Below are positions 27,931 through 37,678 of a stretch of DNA of 64,000 nucleotides, piece by piece. Source of the stretch: Candidatus Nitrosopelagicus sp. (GTDB lineage: Archaea; Thermoproteota; Nitrososphaeria; Nitrososphaerales; Nitrosopumilaceae); the NCBI GenBank assembly GCA_028345195.1, contig JAOMCX010000004.1, positions 1 to 64,000 of the forward strand. The letters are read 5' to 3'. The stretch's first letter is position 1, and each line of letters starts with the position of its first letter. The translations under genes and the position numbers were made by a program. A model generated the notes under the pieces. The model saw nothing but the letters and a program-made list of their open reading frames with translations. It was not told the origin of the DNA and did no database searches.

Positions 27931-28251
27931 CTACTTTTTTAGCTTAGATATCGTGTCGATGAGTAAATTAATCGATTTTAGCATGTTTTGCTGTTTTTCA
28001 GGATCTTTTTCATTTGATAATTCATCTGTCATATTTTGTAATTTTTCCTCTAATTTTCTAATGGGTGAGTCATTTTGAGGCTCACTGACATTTTTTTCAA
28101 GTTCTTTATCTGGTGATTTTCCACAACTTACACATAATGCATTTCCGTCTTTCATGACTCTAACTCCTTTACAATACGGACATGGTTCACTGAGTAAAGT
28201 GGCACCATTCAATAGCATTTCTATTGCCTTTTTTCTAACATCTTCTGTCAT
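27931..28251 (-). CDS. Zinc-ribbon protein of the autoantigen p27 (Sjogren/scleroderma) family
   Basis: 106 residues. The N-terminal KAIEMLLNGATLLSEPCPYC followed by ALCVSCGKSP is the UPF0148 / autoantigen p27 signature with four zinc-ligand cysteines. The C-terminal 55 residues are charged and probably coiled coil. The function is not established in archaea. It is in the same direction as Sec61-beta and DUF2070, 37 bases upstream of Sec61-beta. Confidence 0.85.
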   Translation of the reverse strand: MTEDVRKKAIEMLLNGATLLSEPCPYCKGVRVMKDGNALCVSCGKSPDKELEKNVSEPQNDSPIRKLEEKLQNMTDELSNEKDPEKQQNMLKSINLLIDTISKLKK

Positions 28252-28336
28252 ATTTTTACTTGTTATACAACCTAAAAAAATTGTATTTCTTTCTACTAAG
28301 GCTTAATAATATGATAATTCAAAGCTTTTCGAACTA

Positions 28337-28645
28337 ATGGCGGTAATCTGTAATACTTGTGGTCTTCCTGATGATTTATGCGCTTGTGGTGATTTAGACA
28401 AAGATAGTTCTCAAATAATTATTCGTTTAGAGACTAGGAGATTTAAGAAAAAAGGAACAATGATTGAAGGACTAGATCCTAAAATTAACAACTTGGAAAG
28501 TGTAGCAAAAGAACTAAAAGGTAAATACGCGTGTGGTGGAACTGCAAAAGAAGGTTACATCTTTTTACAAGGTGATCATCGAGATACAATTAAAGAAGCA
28601 CTTGTTAAATTAGGATTTTCTGAAGAAAAAATAGAACTTCACTAG
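28337..28645 (+). CDS. Translation initiation factor SUI1/eIF1
   Basis: 102 residues. An N-terminal zinc-knuckle-like segment (CNTCGLPDDLCACGDL) precedes the SUI1 domain with RRFKKKGTMIEGLD, KYACGGTAKEGYIFLQGDH and the final LVKLGF. This factor checks start-codon recognition on the small ribosomal subunit. Its stop is 7 bases before the GTG start of the CPBP protease gene. Confidence 0.93.
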   Translation: MAVICNTCGLPDDLCACGDLDKDSSQIIIRLETRRFKKKGTMIEGLDPKINNLESVAKELKGKYACGGTAKEGYIFLQGDHRDTIKEALVKLGFSEEKIELH

Positions 28646-28652
28646 AACTATC

Positions 28653-29645
28653 GTGTCTCTTTTAGAAAATTTTTCACAAGGTTTTGGAATTCCTTTCTCT
28701 GCTTTAATGTCTGTAATTTTTGGTTTGATGATTGTTTCTTTTCCATTAGGTATGTATGCAGTTTTTAATTCTGATATTGGAGACGATATAGATTATACTT
28801 TTCCTCTCGAAAAATTTGATATTTTCGTTGCAGGTGTAAATGTTCAAGTTCCATTAGAATATCAAATAGGTGATCTATTTGTAATTTTTTGGTCTATCTT
28901 CATAATTTTATTTGTTATCTCATTTTTAGGTCCTAAGAAAAATTTTATTAAAATAATTGGAAATATTTTATCCAATGAAAAAATTTCTTTTTCTGATAAT
29001 TACATGCTTAATATCATCAAATGGTTTTCCATACTTGTTTTAGTCTCTGCAGTAATTACAATAGTACAAGAAAGTTTTGGAATTGTAACTGAACCTCCTG
29101 ATACTGAAAATGATCTTATATTATTTTTACAAATTTCTTTGGCTCCAATTACTGAAGAAATTGGTTTTCGTTTAATCTTAATAGGAATTCCATTATTTTT
29201 AATTTATTCACATAAATCCTCCATAAAATTTTTTATAAAATCATTATGGAGTCCATATTCAACCTTACACGTATACGATAGCAAAAAAGCCATTGGAATT
29301 ATTGTTATTGTTGGAATTTTCTTTGGCGTGGCACATGTTATTTCTGGTGAACCGTGGACAACTGGTAAAATTTTACAAGCATCTGTTGGTGGAATAATTC
29401 TTGGTTGGGTCTATTTTAGATATGGATTAGCTGCTGCAATTATCTTGCATTGGGCTACTAACTATTTCATCTATTCATATCTGTTTTTGATATCTGAAAT
29501 TAACGGAATTTCTGTACAAAATGCATCTGCCCATTCCATGATTGGTACTTTTGAAATAATTCTAATCATCTCTGGTATCATTTCTGTGATAATGTTATTT
29601 CTAAACTATAAAAAATCTGTAAATTCTTCTATAATTCAAGAGTGA
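28653..29645 (+). CDS. CPBP family intramembrane metalloprotease
   Basis: 330 residues, GTG start, about eight membrane helices. The family motifs are EEIGFR near residue 168 (Glu-Glu-x3-Arg), FFGVAHVISG near residue 224 (catalytic His) and HWATNYFIY near residue 268. This is the CAAX-protease/bacteriocin-processing (Abi, Rce1) fold, active in the membrane. Substrate unknown. It follows the SUI1 gene closely and converges with cofC two bases later. Confidence 0.88.
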   Translation: MSLLENFSQGFGIPFSALMSVIFGLMIVSFPLGMYAVFNSDIGDDIDYTFPLEKFDIFVAGVNVQVPLEYQIGDLFVIFWSIFIILFVISFLGPKKNFIKIIGNILSNEKISFSDNYMLNIIKWFSILVLVSAVITIVQESFGIVTEPPDTENDLILFLQISLAPITEEIGFRLILIGIPLFLIYSHKSSIKFFIKSLWSPYSTLHVYDSKKAIGIIVIVGIFFGVAHVISGEPWTTGKILQASVGGIILGWVYFRYGLAAAIILHWATNYFIYSYLFLISEINGISVQNASAHSMIGTFEIILIISGIISVIMLFLNYKKSVNSSIIQE

Positions 29646-29646
29646 T

Positions 29647-30279
29647 TCATCTTTCAATAATTCTTCTAATCTTCTCACAAAACTCCGGTTTAATGTTCTG
29701 TTTTAACACAAATTCTAAGTCTTTTGTATTATCAATATCTAACATTAGTCTGTATATCAGACCAATTGAAATTTTCACATCATCCTTTTTTGCAGATTCG
29801 ATCTGAAAACTATAACTTCCTTCGTCATATCTTGGTGTCATAGAATTAATTGGCGTTCTAACTAGAGCATTAGTTCCATCAAAATGTCTTGATGGAACTA
29901 TTACTACTGATCCATCTGATGAGAACTTCAATAATTCTTCCAAATCTTCAGAATAGAAAAATGGAACATCTAATGGTAGAACAATTGAATGTGTAAATTC
30001 ATTATCTAACAGATATTTTTCTGCTAGTTTTACAGCATCATTCACACTAGTTTCATATTCATCTTGAATTTTTTCACAATCATACTTTTTTATAATATCT
30101 AAAACTTGCTCTTCATTTGTAACAACAATTATCTTATCAATTAATTTTATTTCATTGATAGTTTTTATGACTTCTTCCAATAACAATCTACACAAGTCTT
30201 TTGTTTTATCTTCTGATAGATGTAATCTTGTTTTAGATTTTTGAAACGTCTTAACAGGAATTATTACTGATGTTTTCAA
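29647..30279 (-). CDS. cofC: 2-phospho-L-lactate guanylyltransferase (CofC)
   Basis: Activates 2-phospholactate (or phosphoenolpyruvate) with GTP for coenzyme F420 synthesis. 210 residues of the nucleotidyltransferase fold, starting SVIIPVKTFQKSKTRL, with PLDVPFF near residue 101 as the metal-binding segment and GSVVIVPSRHFDGTNAL as the CofC-specific part. It is directly adjacent to cofD with no intervening base; both are one operon. Confidence 0.93.
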   Translation of the reverse strand: MKTSVIIPVKTFQKSKTRLHLSEDKTKDLCRLLLEEVIKTINEIKLIDKIIVVTNEEQVLDIIKKYDCEKIQDEYETSVNDAVKLAEKYLLDNEFTHSIVLPLDVPFFYSEDLEELLKFSSDGSVVIVPSRHFDGTNALVRTPINSMTPRYDEGSYSFQIESAKKDDVKISIGLIYRLMLDIDNTKDLEFVLKQNIKPEFCEKIRRIIER

Positions 30280-31200
30280 CTATAATTTCAATTGTTTTAA
30301 AATGAATCCTGCAAGTGCTTCTTCAGCTATTTTATTTTGCATTTTAATTTTTGTATCTAATACACGTATATCTAAGCCCTCGATTTTTGGTGCAAGTGCT
30401 TTATCTTTTGTATCTATAATCATTTTTGAACATACGTCTGCATAAAATTGTGCTAATCCAAATACTGAAACTTCAATTCCTGCAGCTTCCATGTATTTAT
30501 CTGCTGGTCCACTAAATGATTTATTTCCAATTAGTGGTGAAACTGCAACTACTTTCTTTTTATTTTTAGTTAATTCTTTTCTAACTCCTTTTATTCCCAT
30601 CATTGGTCCAATACTTGTTAATGGATTTCCTGGTGCAATTACTACTAATTCTGCATCTTGAATTGCTGCTATGGCATCTGGATTTGGTCTTGCTTTGTCT
30701 GCACCAACATATTGAATTCCCTCAATTGTCCCTCTGCCTCTATGTTTAACCCAAAATTCTTGCAGATGCAAGTCTTCGCCATTTGCTGTAATTCTTGTTT
30801 CAACTGTATTGTCTGTAATTGGAATGACTTTTGATTCAACTGCAAATTTCTCACACATCCATTGCGTGATATCAGAAAGATTTTTTCCATTCTTCAACAT
30901 GTTGGTTCTCATTAGATGTGTTGCAGCATCTCTATCTCCCACTCTAAACCATGTTTCTTCTCCGAATACTTCCATTTGTCTTAGAAAATTATTGGTATCT
31001 TTTTTTACGCCCCATCCTTTATCTTCATCTAAAATACCTGATAATCCATAAATTATTGTGTCAATGTCTGGACAAACATACATTCCATAAAGCCAGTAAT
31101 TATCTCCCACATTACTAATTACAGTTACTTCTTGATCATGAGCTGCAAAACCTCTGACCATCTTAATTGATCCTGTGCCGCCAGCCAATATTGTTATCAT
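30280..31200 (-). CDS. cofD: 2-phospho-L-lactate transferase (CofD)
   Basis: Transfers the phospholactyl group onto FO to give F420-0. 306 residues starting ITILAGGTGSIKMVRGFA, the nucleotide-binding loop of CofD, with VISNVGDNYWLYGMYVCPD and IAPGNPLTSIGPMMGIKG further along. It is co-transcribed with cofC, completing the lower branch of F420 biosynthesis that cofG and cofH begin. The ligase CofE, which adds glutamates, is not in this window. Confidence 0.95.
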   Translation of the reverse strand: MITILAGGTGSIKMVRGFAAHDQEVTVISNVGDNYWLYGMYVCPDIDTIIYGLSGILDEDKGWGVKKDTNNFLRQMEVFGEETWFRVGDRDAATHLMRTNMLKNGKNLSDITQWMCEKFAVESKVIPITDNTVETRITANGEDLHLQEFWVKHRGRGTIEGIQYVGADKARPNPDAIAAIQDAELVVIAPGNPLTSIGPMMGIKGVRKELTKNKKKVVAVSPLIGNKSFSGPADKYMEAAGIEVSVFGLAQFYADVCSKMIIDTKDKALAPKIEGLDIRVLDTKIKMQNKIAEEALAGFILKQLKL

Positions 31201-31312
31201 AAATTATTATACCGAAAGTCTCAAAACGCTGACTACATATTACTTCTTCCAAATGATCGCAAAAAACAATCGTCGAAGTTAGATTTATTATTAAGAGTAA
31301 AAAAATCGCTAC

Positions 31313-32638
31313 GTGTCTCGTGTAGGAATTTTAGTAGCATCACTTGCTGTAATTATGCTAGCATCTACTGTAGGTCCTGCCTTTGCAGCACAAATGGAAT
31401 TTAGGACTTGGGTTGAAGGTGGTGCATCTGATGAAGTTGAGATAAAGTTCCAAAGAACCGTCATTTTGAACTATGATAATGGTGGAATGCTCGCTGATGA
31501 ACTTAGAGGTCAAAAGTTTGCAAAAACCTTCAGTGTTGACTCTAATGACCCAGGCGTCAATGAATTACGTGATAGAATTAATTACCAATTTTCCCAATCA
31601 GGAAGTTCTGCTGCTGTAACTGATGTTCAAATTGATTATGATACTAAATTAACAGGTCGTGGATTAAACACCTCTATTGATTATAAAATTATTTTAACAA
31701 TGACACTTACAAATCACGTACTCCGTGAATCTTCTGGAGGTAACTCCGGTTTAGTTGATATGAATTGGAGAGGATTAATGATTCCAGGTGAAGTTACTGT
31801 AAATGCTAAAGGAATCCCTCATGAAATCAATCTCCCAATCTCATTTATTTCTGATGTTGCTCCAGGGTTATACTCTGCAATATTAGGTAGTGAGGCTGAA
31901 ACTCTATTGAATTCTCCAATTATGGATGCAAGTGGAATTAAAGCACAGCCATTAGGCAACTGGCACTTTTTGTTTGACCCAACAGGAATTAACGTTGATG
32001 CATCACAATACGGAATGTCTTCTGAATTAGCAGGAGTTGTTTGGTCATCTTACACAATGGGAGAAAGTAGTCTCAGAGAAGGAATCCAAACAGAAAAAGA
32101 ACATGAAGCATCATTTACCACTGACACGACTTATGATTTACGAACTATTGAATCTGCAGATTCTGCAAACATTTTCTTTGCAGGATTCGCAAACATTGAC
32201 ACATTAGACCGCACAGAAGTTGTAGGTGTTTATCCAGAAGCACCTGAAGGTTATGCAACAACATCTACTGGTGAATTCCCTGTTATGATTATCTATGGAA
32301 TGGCTGGATTTGCTGGTATCGCCGGAGTTGCAATTTTCATCGTAAGTGAAAAGAAACGTAAAGGTGACATTGCAGCAGGAAATGTACAAACAGGTATTGA
32401 TCCTTCGCAATTAGTCGGTGCTGATACAAGTACTGGCTCTGGTGGTTACAAAACTAACAGAGGTGAAGCACATCTCAAATCTGATGATTACGAACATCAT
32501 CGAAGTGTTTATGACAATCCACAAGTTGAACAAAAAGCTGAAGAAACAACAACTGAACAAGCACCTGCTGAAGAAACAACAACTGAAGACCCAGCAAGTA
32601 AACCTGGAGCCATGCCAAAAGGCTGGAAACCAGAGTAA
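31313..32638 (+). CDS. Secreted type I membrane protein of unknown function
   Basis: 441 residues, GTG start. Signal peptide at residues 1-25 (TVGPAFAAQ), a large beta-rich extracellular domain, one membrane helix near residues 325-345 (YGMAGFAGIAGVAIFIV) with basic EKKRKG after it, and an acidic/Thr-rich cytoplasmic tail with two EETTTE-type repeats and a terminal PGAMPKGWKPE. The architecture is common in Nitrososphaerota surface proteins. No known domain. The stop codon is two bases from the 3' end of the convergent RNase P RNA gene. Confidence 0.75.
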   Translation: MSRVGILVASLAVIMLASTVGPAFAAQMEFRTWVEGGASDEVEIKFQRTVILNYDNGGMLADELRGQKFAKTFSVDSNDPGVNELRDRINYQFSQSGSSAAVTDVQIDYDTKLTGRGLNTSIDYKIILTMTLTNHVLRESSGGNSGLVDMNWRGLMIPGEVTVNAKGIPHEINLPISFISDVAPGLYSAILGSEAETLLNSPIMDASGIKAQPLGNWHFLFDPTGINVDASQYGMSSELAGVVWSSYTMGESSLREGIQTEKEHEASFTTDTTYDLRTIESADSANIFFAGFANIDTLDRTEVVGVYPEAPEGYATTSTGEFPVMIIYGMAGFAGIAGVAIFIVSEKKRKGDIAAGNVQTGIDPSQLVGADTSTGSGGYKTNRGEAHLKSDDYEHHRSVYDNPQVEQKAEETTTEQAPAEETTTEDPASKPGAMPKGWKPE

Positions 32639-32640
32639 TA

Positions 32641-32926
32641 GTGCGTGCTGGCCGTAACCCTCTTTCTGTTTTACACATTATTCCGCTTTGCAGCCTACCT
32701 GAACCAGATGCAGAATTCTATAGTTCTGTTTGGCTTTGCTCCTTGTGGGTCAGATTTCTCATTCTCTTTTCTCAGAAACCTCAGATTTTGTCCTCATCGT
32801 ACACTCCAAGAGAGATTTTTTTCTGCTCTGTTGCCAACCATCTCTGATTGCCCATCTCCGGACCACAATTTCTGCAAGGAGAGAGGAGTTTCCTCTGTCG
32901 TAACAGCACTGTGCACCAGCTCGCAC
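32641..32926 (-). ncRNA. rnpB: RNase P RNA, archaeal
   Basis: A 286-nt structured RNA in an otherwise AT-rich region. The minus strand starts GUGCGAGCUGG and ends CCAGCACGCAC, which pair as helix P1 over 11 positions with one mismatch. CR-I-like GAGGAAACUCC maps to 32885-32895, the universally conserved GGAGCAAAGCCAAACAG to 32726-32742, and the 3' CR-V-like AGGGUUACGGCC to 32650-32661. It processes the 5' ends of tRNA precursors with its archaeal protein partners. Confidence 0.93.
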
Positions 32927-32973
32927 TTGTAATTCTTCTAAAAACTAATCAGTTATTTCAAGATATCTGAAAA

Positions 32974-35319
32974 TTAGGCATTAAAGTGGTCATCATCATA
33001 TCTATCTTTTTGAGATTTTGCTCTCATGGAGTAAATCTTCTGCATGATATTGACATAAATCTGGTAGATGAATTTCACTTGAATTATTTTCGGCATAATG
33101 AAATTTGCAAAAGATCTTGCATGTACTTCGGAAAACCTATGATTTCTAACTATTATTGCTGATTTACCACTTTTATCTAAAATACTTAATGTCTTTGGAC
33201 TAAATGCGGTATCGGTTTGATTACCTGCACCTAGTATTAACAATGCATTCTTTTCTTTTTTGAAATTATCTAATAGTTCATTTATGATATTTGAATCTGA
33301 ATACACTTTCTCAAATTGTATTTTTGGTAATTCTAATTCAAACATTTTTTCATTAATCCTGTTCACAATTTGTGTTTCTTCTTTTGGATCCTCAATAACT
33401 CCTCTAATTACGCGAATTTTTGACTGCTCCATTTTTTGAAATGAATTAGCAATTTCCAAACCTAGATCACTATGTCTTCCTTTATCGTATGCTACAATGA
33501 TATTTTTCATATCTTCTTCAAATGTTTTTCTTACTCTTACTCCAATAATATCGCATGTTGTAAGTGAAAGTAATTTTCTATTATTTTTCAAAAAATCAAA
33601 GTCAATCAATAATGTATTGATATCTTGTTCTTCTGTAGTTTGTAAAATTGCCTCTGTTGGATCATGTGCTAATCTTACTAGGTATCTATTTCTTAACGAA
33701 CCTGTAATTTCTCTTTTGAATTCTTCTATTGCTTTTAATCCCTTATCTCCAAAACCATGTGTCAATGATAATGGTGTTTGTCGTGGTACATTTACAACAT
33801 CTAAAATTGTAACTTCTCCATCTTTATCTTTAGCAATGGATCTTGCCATTGTATACATTCTTTCTGCAGAACGTTTGTCGAAAACCATCAAGACTCTGTA
33901 TTTTTTTCGTAACTTTGGACCTTGTGTAAAGACTAGTGGGGCATTATGTTCTAACTCTTTTTTTGATGTATAAAATTTGTAAATTACAAAACCAATTGCT
34001 ATCCAAATTATAGCTATTAACCAACTCTCGGGGTGTGTAAATAATAGATAAATTGAAAGTCCCATTGCCGTGATTATTCCTATTATTGGAATTAATGGAA
34101 ATAGTGGAGTCTTGAATCCATAATCTACCGTTGATGCATACAATCTTCTAATCGTAATTGAGGCTAAATTCACCTGTGTGAACAAAAATAGGAACATAAC
34201 ACTTGCTGCAAACGCAATTGCGGTCAAATCCATGGATACTGCAAGAACTAACATGATTATTCCTGAAACAATTGTTGCTACAAACGGTGTGCGATATTTT
34301 GGATGAATTTTGCTGAATACAAATGGTAAATTGTATTGTGTTCCCATCGCAAAACTCACTCGACTTGCTGCAAATGTAGTTGCATTTAATGCAGAAAGTG
34401 TAGAAACTAAACCTCCTGCCAATACAATTAATGCACCAAATGGAAGAAATTGATCTGCCGCTTCAATTATTCCTAATTCTCCAAAACTTCCAATAAATTC
34501 CCATGCGGGCATTCCTATTACTGATTCATTTAATCCTCCAATGAAAACAAATGTAAATACAATGTAAACTGAAACAACAATTCCAAGTGAAATCATAATT
34601 GCACGTGGGATATTTTTTCTAGGATTTTTTATCTCATCTCCTGCTTGTGAAATTATTTCATAACCTTCAAACGCAATGAATGTCAATCCCATCGCTAATG
34701 CCAATCCGGCTACTCCGCTAGGAAGGAAATCTCTATAATTATCAGACCAATTTGGATTTGCAAACATCATTGCACCAATTGCTGCAGCAATTAGTATGCC
34801 AATTATTGCTAATTGTGTAAATGTAATTGCATTACCAACCTTTCCTGTATCTGATGATCCTCTGACATTAACAAATGTAAAAATGATTATTGCGATTATG
34901 GCAAAAATTTTATCTACTGGAATTCCTGTATCATCTCCAATAATTCCTGATGTTATCAATAGATGCGCAAAAAATGAACCAAACGCAACTGCATAGAGAG
35001 AACCTGCAATCGTATGTCCAAACCATGCCATCCATCCACTAAGATATGCGTTAGGTCTTGGTAATCCCTCTCTCACCCATTTGTAACCTCCTCCTGTTGC
35101 AGGAAATGCAGATCCTAATTCTGCATATGTTAATGCTGTAAATACTGTAATTACACCATTAAGCAAGAATGCAATCATTAATGCAGCTCCTGCTTGAGCC
35201 ATACCTGGTCCTACTAGAACAAAAATGGCTCCACCTATCATGGATGCCACTCCAATCATAACTGAATCCTTTAGAGATAAGCTACGAACTAGCCCTGATT
35301 CTGATTTTTCAAATGCCAT
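32974..35319 (-). CDS. APC family amino-acid permease with C-terminal universal-stress domains
   Basis: 781 residues: a 12-helix amino acid-polyamine-organocation permease domain (to about residue 450), beginning SVMIGVASMIGGAIFVLVGP, followed by a cytoplasmic region of about 300 residues containing two universal-stress-protein-like units (start RVLMVFDKRSAERMYTMA, and NIIVAYDKGRHSDLGL near residue 615). Such fusions may sense nucleotides and gate transport; this is inference. Substrate cannot be told. It lies just past the 5' end of the RNase P RNA gene on the same strand. Confidence 0.9.
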   Translation of the reverse strand: MAFEKSESGLVRSLSLKDSVMIGVASMIGGAIFVLVGPGMAQAGAALMIAFLLNGVITVFTALTYAELGSAFPATGGGYKWVREGLPRPNAYLSGWMAWFGHTIAGSLYAVAFGSFFAHLLITSGIIGDDTGIPVDKIFAIIAIIIFTFVNVRGSSDTGKVGNAITFTQLAIIGILIAAAIGAMMFANPNWSDNYRDFLPSGVAGLALAMGLTFIAFEGYEIISQAGDEIKNPRKNIPRAIMISLGIVVSVYIVFTFVFIGGLNESVIGMPAWEFIGSFGELGIIEAADQFLPFGALIVLAGGLVSTLSALNATTFAASRVSFAMGTQYNLPFVFSKIHPKYRTPFVATIVSGIIMLVLAVSMDLTAIAFAASVMFLFLFTQVNLASITIRRLYASTVDYGFKTPLFPLIPIIGIITAMGLSIYLLFTHPESWLIAIIWIAIGFVIYKFYTSKKELEHNAPLVFTQGPKLRKKYRVLMVFDKRSAERMYTMARSIAKDKDGEVTILDVVNVPRQTPLSLTHGFGDKGLKAIEEFKREITGSLRNRYLVRLAHDPTEAILQTTEEQDINTLLIDFDFLKNNRKLLSLTTCDIIGVRVRKTFEEDMKNIIVAYDKGRHSDLGLEIANSFQKMEQSKIRVIRGVIEDPKEETQIVNRINEKMFELELPKIQFEKVYSDSNIINELLDNFKKEKNALLILGAGNQTDTAFSPKTLSILDKSGKSAIIVRNHRFSEVHARSFANFIMPKIIQVKFIYQIYVNIMQKIYSMRAKSQKDRYDDDHFNA

Positions 35320-35373
35320 ACAATTTTCGAGAAAATCTAGATGAATAAAGCCTTGCCTCGTACTGATTATGGA

Positions 35374-36582
35374 TTACGTACCTTTGACCATATTGAATAA
35401 CTGTCTTACAACCATCTTTGGATGGTGCGTAGCAAGCTTTACCATTTTTGCCACTCCAAAATCTGCACGAATAAAATCTAAAAACTCATCTGCTGTTAAT
35501 TCATTAATAATGTCTAATTCCTTATCCCATTCGTCATCTGATAATCCCACCCATCTATTTTGAACCTTAACTGCTGAATTAATTTTTGATTCTATTGCCT
35601 TTTTCCATTCTTTTTCATATGGAATTAATGATGCTTCTGTTGTATTGTTATTTTTTATTGCATCTGCTGCAACCTTACCTGCAACTTCTCCAAATCTAAT
35701 TGCATATCTTATTCCTTCTAAAACAAGAGGATTTGCTTGACCTGCTGAATCTCCAACTAGAATTAAATTATCATAAACTGTTTTCCTTGACAATCCATCA
35801 TTTGGTATTAATCCGTAATGAAACTCAATTTTTTCAATATTTCCCAAATCTTTGATAGGACCAATTTTTTTATCAATTAATTCATTTAATCTGACTGTTG
35901 GATCAACATCTGAATCTGGCTTTCCAATTCCCACTCCAATTCTTGCAGTATTTTTTGATGTTGGAAAAATCCATGCATATCCTGCAGGTGAATACTCCTG
36001 CCCTACCATTAACCACCAATTATCATATTCTAATTTCTCTGTCTTTACTTCAAACTCTGCTCCTGCTCCAAATTTTTTCCACTGGGTCACATATCCTAAT
36101 TCTTTAGCAACAATTGATGTGAATCCGCTTGCATCAATTATGACTTTAGCGTTAAATTGGATAAGTTTACCTTGTGATTTAGCAACAACTCCTACACATT
36201 TACCTGATGAATCCTTTAAAACCTCTGAAACATTTGTATCTGTAAATAATTCACTGCCTGATGATTTTGCTCTTGTTGCTAAAAACCTGTATGTTTTTCT
36301 GACATCCAATACTGCAGCTTTTGCAACATCGTCTGCAATTGTAACATAATTTTTTGGTGAACAAAAAGAAAATTTCTTTATTGGATTATAGCAATCTTTG
36401 GGAATTCCAAATTCATTAATATCTGAAATCCATGTTACACCGCTTGTTCTAACAGTTTCTGCAATTTCTTTTTCTTTTTCAATTAATGCAACTGTACAAC
36501 CATTCTTTGCTGCCATATGTGCTGCAGATGACCCTGCAGGACCTCCGCCAACTACAACTACATCAAAATTTAATTCTTCCAA
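35374..36582 (-). CDS. FAD-dependent oxidoreductase, geranylgeranyl reductase family
   Basis: 402 residues. The N-terminal dinucleotide-binding motif VVVGGGPAGSSAAHMAA and the second FAD motif LVGDSAGQANPLVLEGIRYA are typical of geranylgeranyl-reductase-family flavoproteins, and an intermediate RIGVGIGKPDSD segment is present. In archaea the family reduces the isoprenoid chains of ether lipids; other members act on other polyprenyl substrates, so the exact substrate is open. It stands between the permease gene and a 45-residue membrane protein. Confidence 0.87.
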   Translation of the reverse strand: MEELNFDVVVVGGGPAGSSAAHMAAKNGCTVALIEKEKEIAETVRTSGVTWISDINEFGIPKDCYNPIKKFSFCSPKNYVTIADDVAKAAVLDVRKTYRFLATRAKSSGSELFTDTNVSEVLKDSSGKCVGVVAKSQGKLIQFNAKVIIDASGFTSIVAKELGYVTQWKKFGAGAEFEVKTEKLEYDNWWLMVGQEYSPAGYAWIFPTSKNTARIGVGIGKPDSDVDPTVRLNELIDKKIGPIKDLGNIEKIEFHYGLIPNDGLSRKTVYDNLILVGDSAGQANPLVLEGIRYAIRFGEVAGKVAADAIKNNNTTEASLIPYEKEWKKAIESKINSAVKVQNRWVGLSDDEWDKELDIINELTADEFLDFIRADFGVAKMVKLATHHPKMVVRQLFNMVKGT

Positions 36583-36669
36583 CTAAATTGATTACATTTC
36601 TGAATATTATAATCTAACAATTGATATTTTTTTTAACATGTTTATTTTGGTGTAAATTCACACTAATTC

Positions 36670-36807
36670 ATGGCAGATACTGAAGTTGTACCATTTGTAA
36701 TGTGGTCCGGATTGACTGCCATTTTGATGGTCATCACCGGATTGGCCTATAAGGCATATCAAAGAAAAAACTCTAAAGAAAAAATCACATCATCAAATAA
36801 TGACTAA
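36670..36807 (+). CDS. Small single-helix membrane protein
   Basis: 45 codons. A short acidic start (MADTEVVPF) precedes one membrane helix (residues 9-28, WSGLTAILMVITGLAYKAY) and a basic/polar tail. No family known. It is divergent from the flavoprotein gene, and converges on the ABC ATPase gene 10 bases later. Confidence 0.6.
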   Translation: MADTEVVPFVMWSGLTAILMVITGLAYKAYQRKNSKEKITSSNND

Positions 36808-36817
36808 ACTCGCATAA

Positions 36818-37645
36818 TTATTCAAATAAAATCTTCTTTTCTTTATACAGATTTTTAGGGTCTGGCTCTGAAATTGCAGAAATTAGTGCTTTAGTGTATG
36901 GATTTTCAGGTTGTGATAACACCTTCTCAACTGTACCTATTTCCATCACTTTTCCTGATTTTAAAATCAAAATATCATCTGCAAAGTGTTTGGCTGTTGC
37001 AAGATCATGTGTAATGTATATCATTGAAATATTATTTTCTTTCTGAATTTCTTTCATCAATTCTAAAACCTCTGCACGTATTGAAACATCTAGCATGGAT
37101 ACTGGCTCGTCTGCGATAATTATTTCTGGTTTTACCACTATTGCTCTTGCAATCACAACTCTCTGTCGTTGTCCTCCTGATAACATATGTGGATATTTTT
37201 TGGAAATTTCTTCTGCAGGTTCTAGTTTTACTTTTTCTAATGTTTCAATCACTCTTTGTTTCCGTTCCTTTTTTGTCCCTACATTGTGAATCTCTAAAGG
37301 TTCACTGACAATATCTGAAATTGTCATTCTTGGATTAATTGAATCATAAGGATCTTGGTATATCATTTGACATTTCATTCTAAATTTTTTTAGCTCATCT
37401 GAATTATCCATAATCTCTTTTTGATTATGAAAAATTTTACCGGAATCTGGTTTAATAGCTCTGAGAATTAATTTTGCAATAGTTGATTTTCCTGAACCCG
37501 ATTGTCCTGCTATAGCTAGAATTTTTCCTTCTTCGAGTGAAAAATTAACTGAATCTGCTGCAATAACTTCATCTGAATCAGATGAAAAAAAGTTTTTTTT
37601 CTTAAATTTCTTTGTCAGATCTTCGATTCTTAGTACCTCTTTCAT
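36818..37645 (-). CDS. ABC transporter ATP-binding protein, OppF/DppF-like, orphan
   Basis: About 275 residues from the likely start ATG at 37645 (MKEVLRIEDL); an 18-codon upstream extension overlaps the divergent egtD and is unlikely. Walker A GQSGSGKST, Q-loop region MIYQDPYDSINPRM, signature LSGGQRQRV and Walker B IIIADEPVSMLD are intact, and a C-terminal ISAISEPDPKNLY tail is typical of the oligopeptide subfamily. No permease or binding-protein gene is adjacent; it may serve the tethered binding protein at 22.6-25.1 kb, which is inference. Confidence 0.88.
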   Translation of the reverse strand: MKEVLRIEDLTKKFKKKNFFSSDSDEVIAADSVNFSLEEGKILAIAGQSGSGKSTIAKLILRAIKPDSGKIFHNQKEIMDNSDELKKFRMKCQMIYQDPYDSINPRMTISDIVSEPLEIHNVGTKKERKQRVIETLEKVKLEPAEEISKKYPHMLSGGQRQRVVIARAIVVKPEIIIADEPVSMLDVSIRAEVLELMKEIQKENNISMIYITHDLATAKHFADDILILKSGKVMEIGTVEKVLSQPENPYTKALISAISEPDPKNLYKEKKILFE

Positions 37646-37678
37646 ATTGGTATTATATTCTCCTATGATAAGAAATTT

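Noticed and set aside
32641-32932. Plus- and minus-strand ORFs between 32641 and 32932
   Set aside because: They lie within the RNase P RNA and show no protein-like composition.
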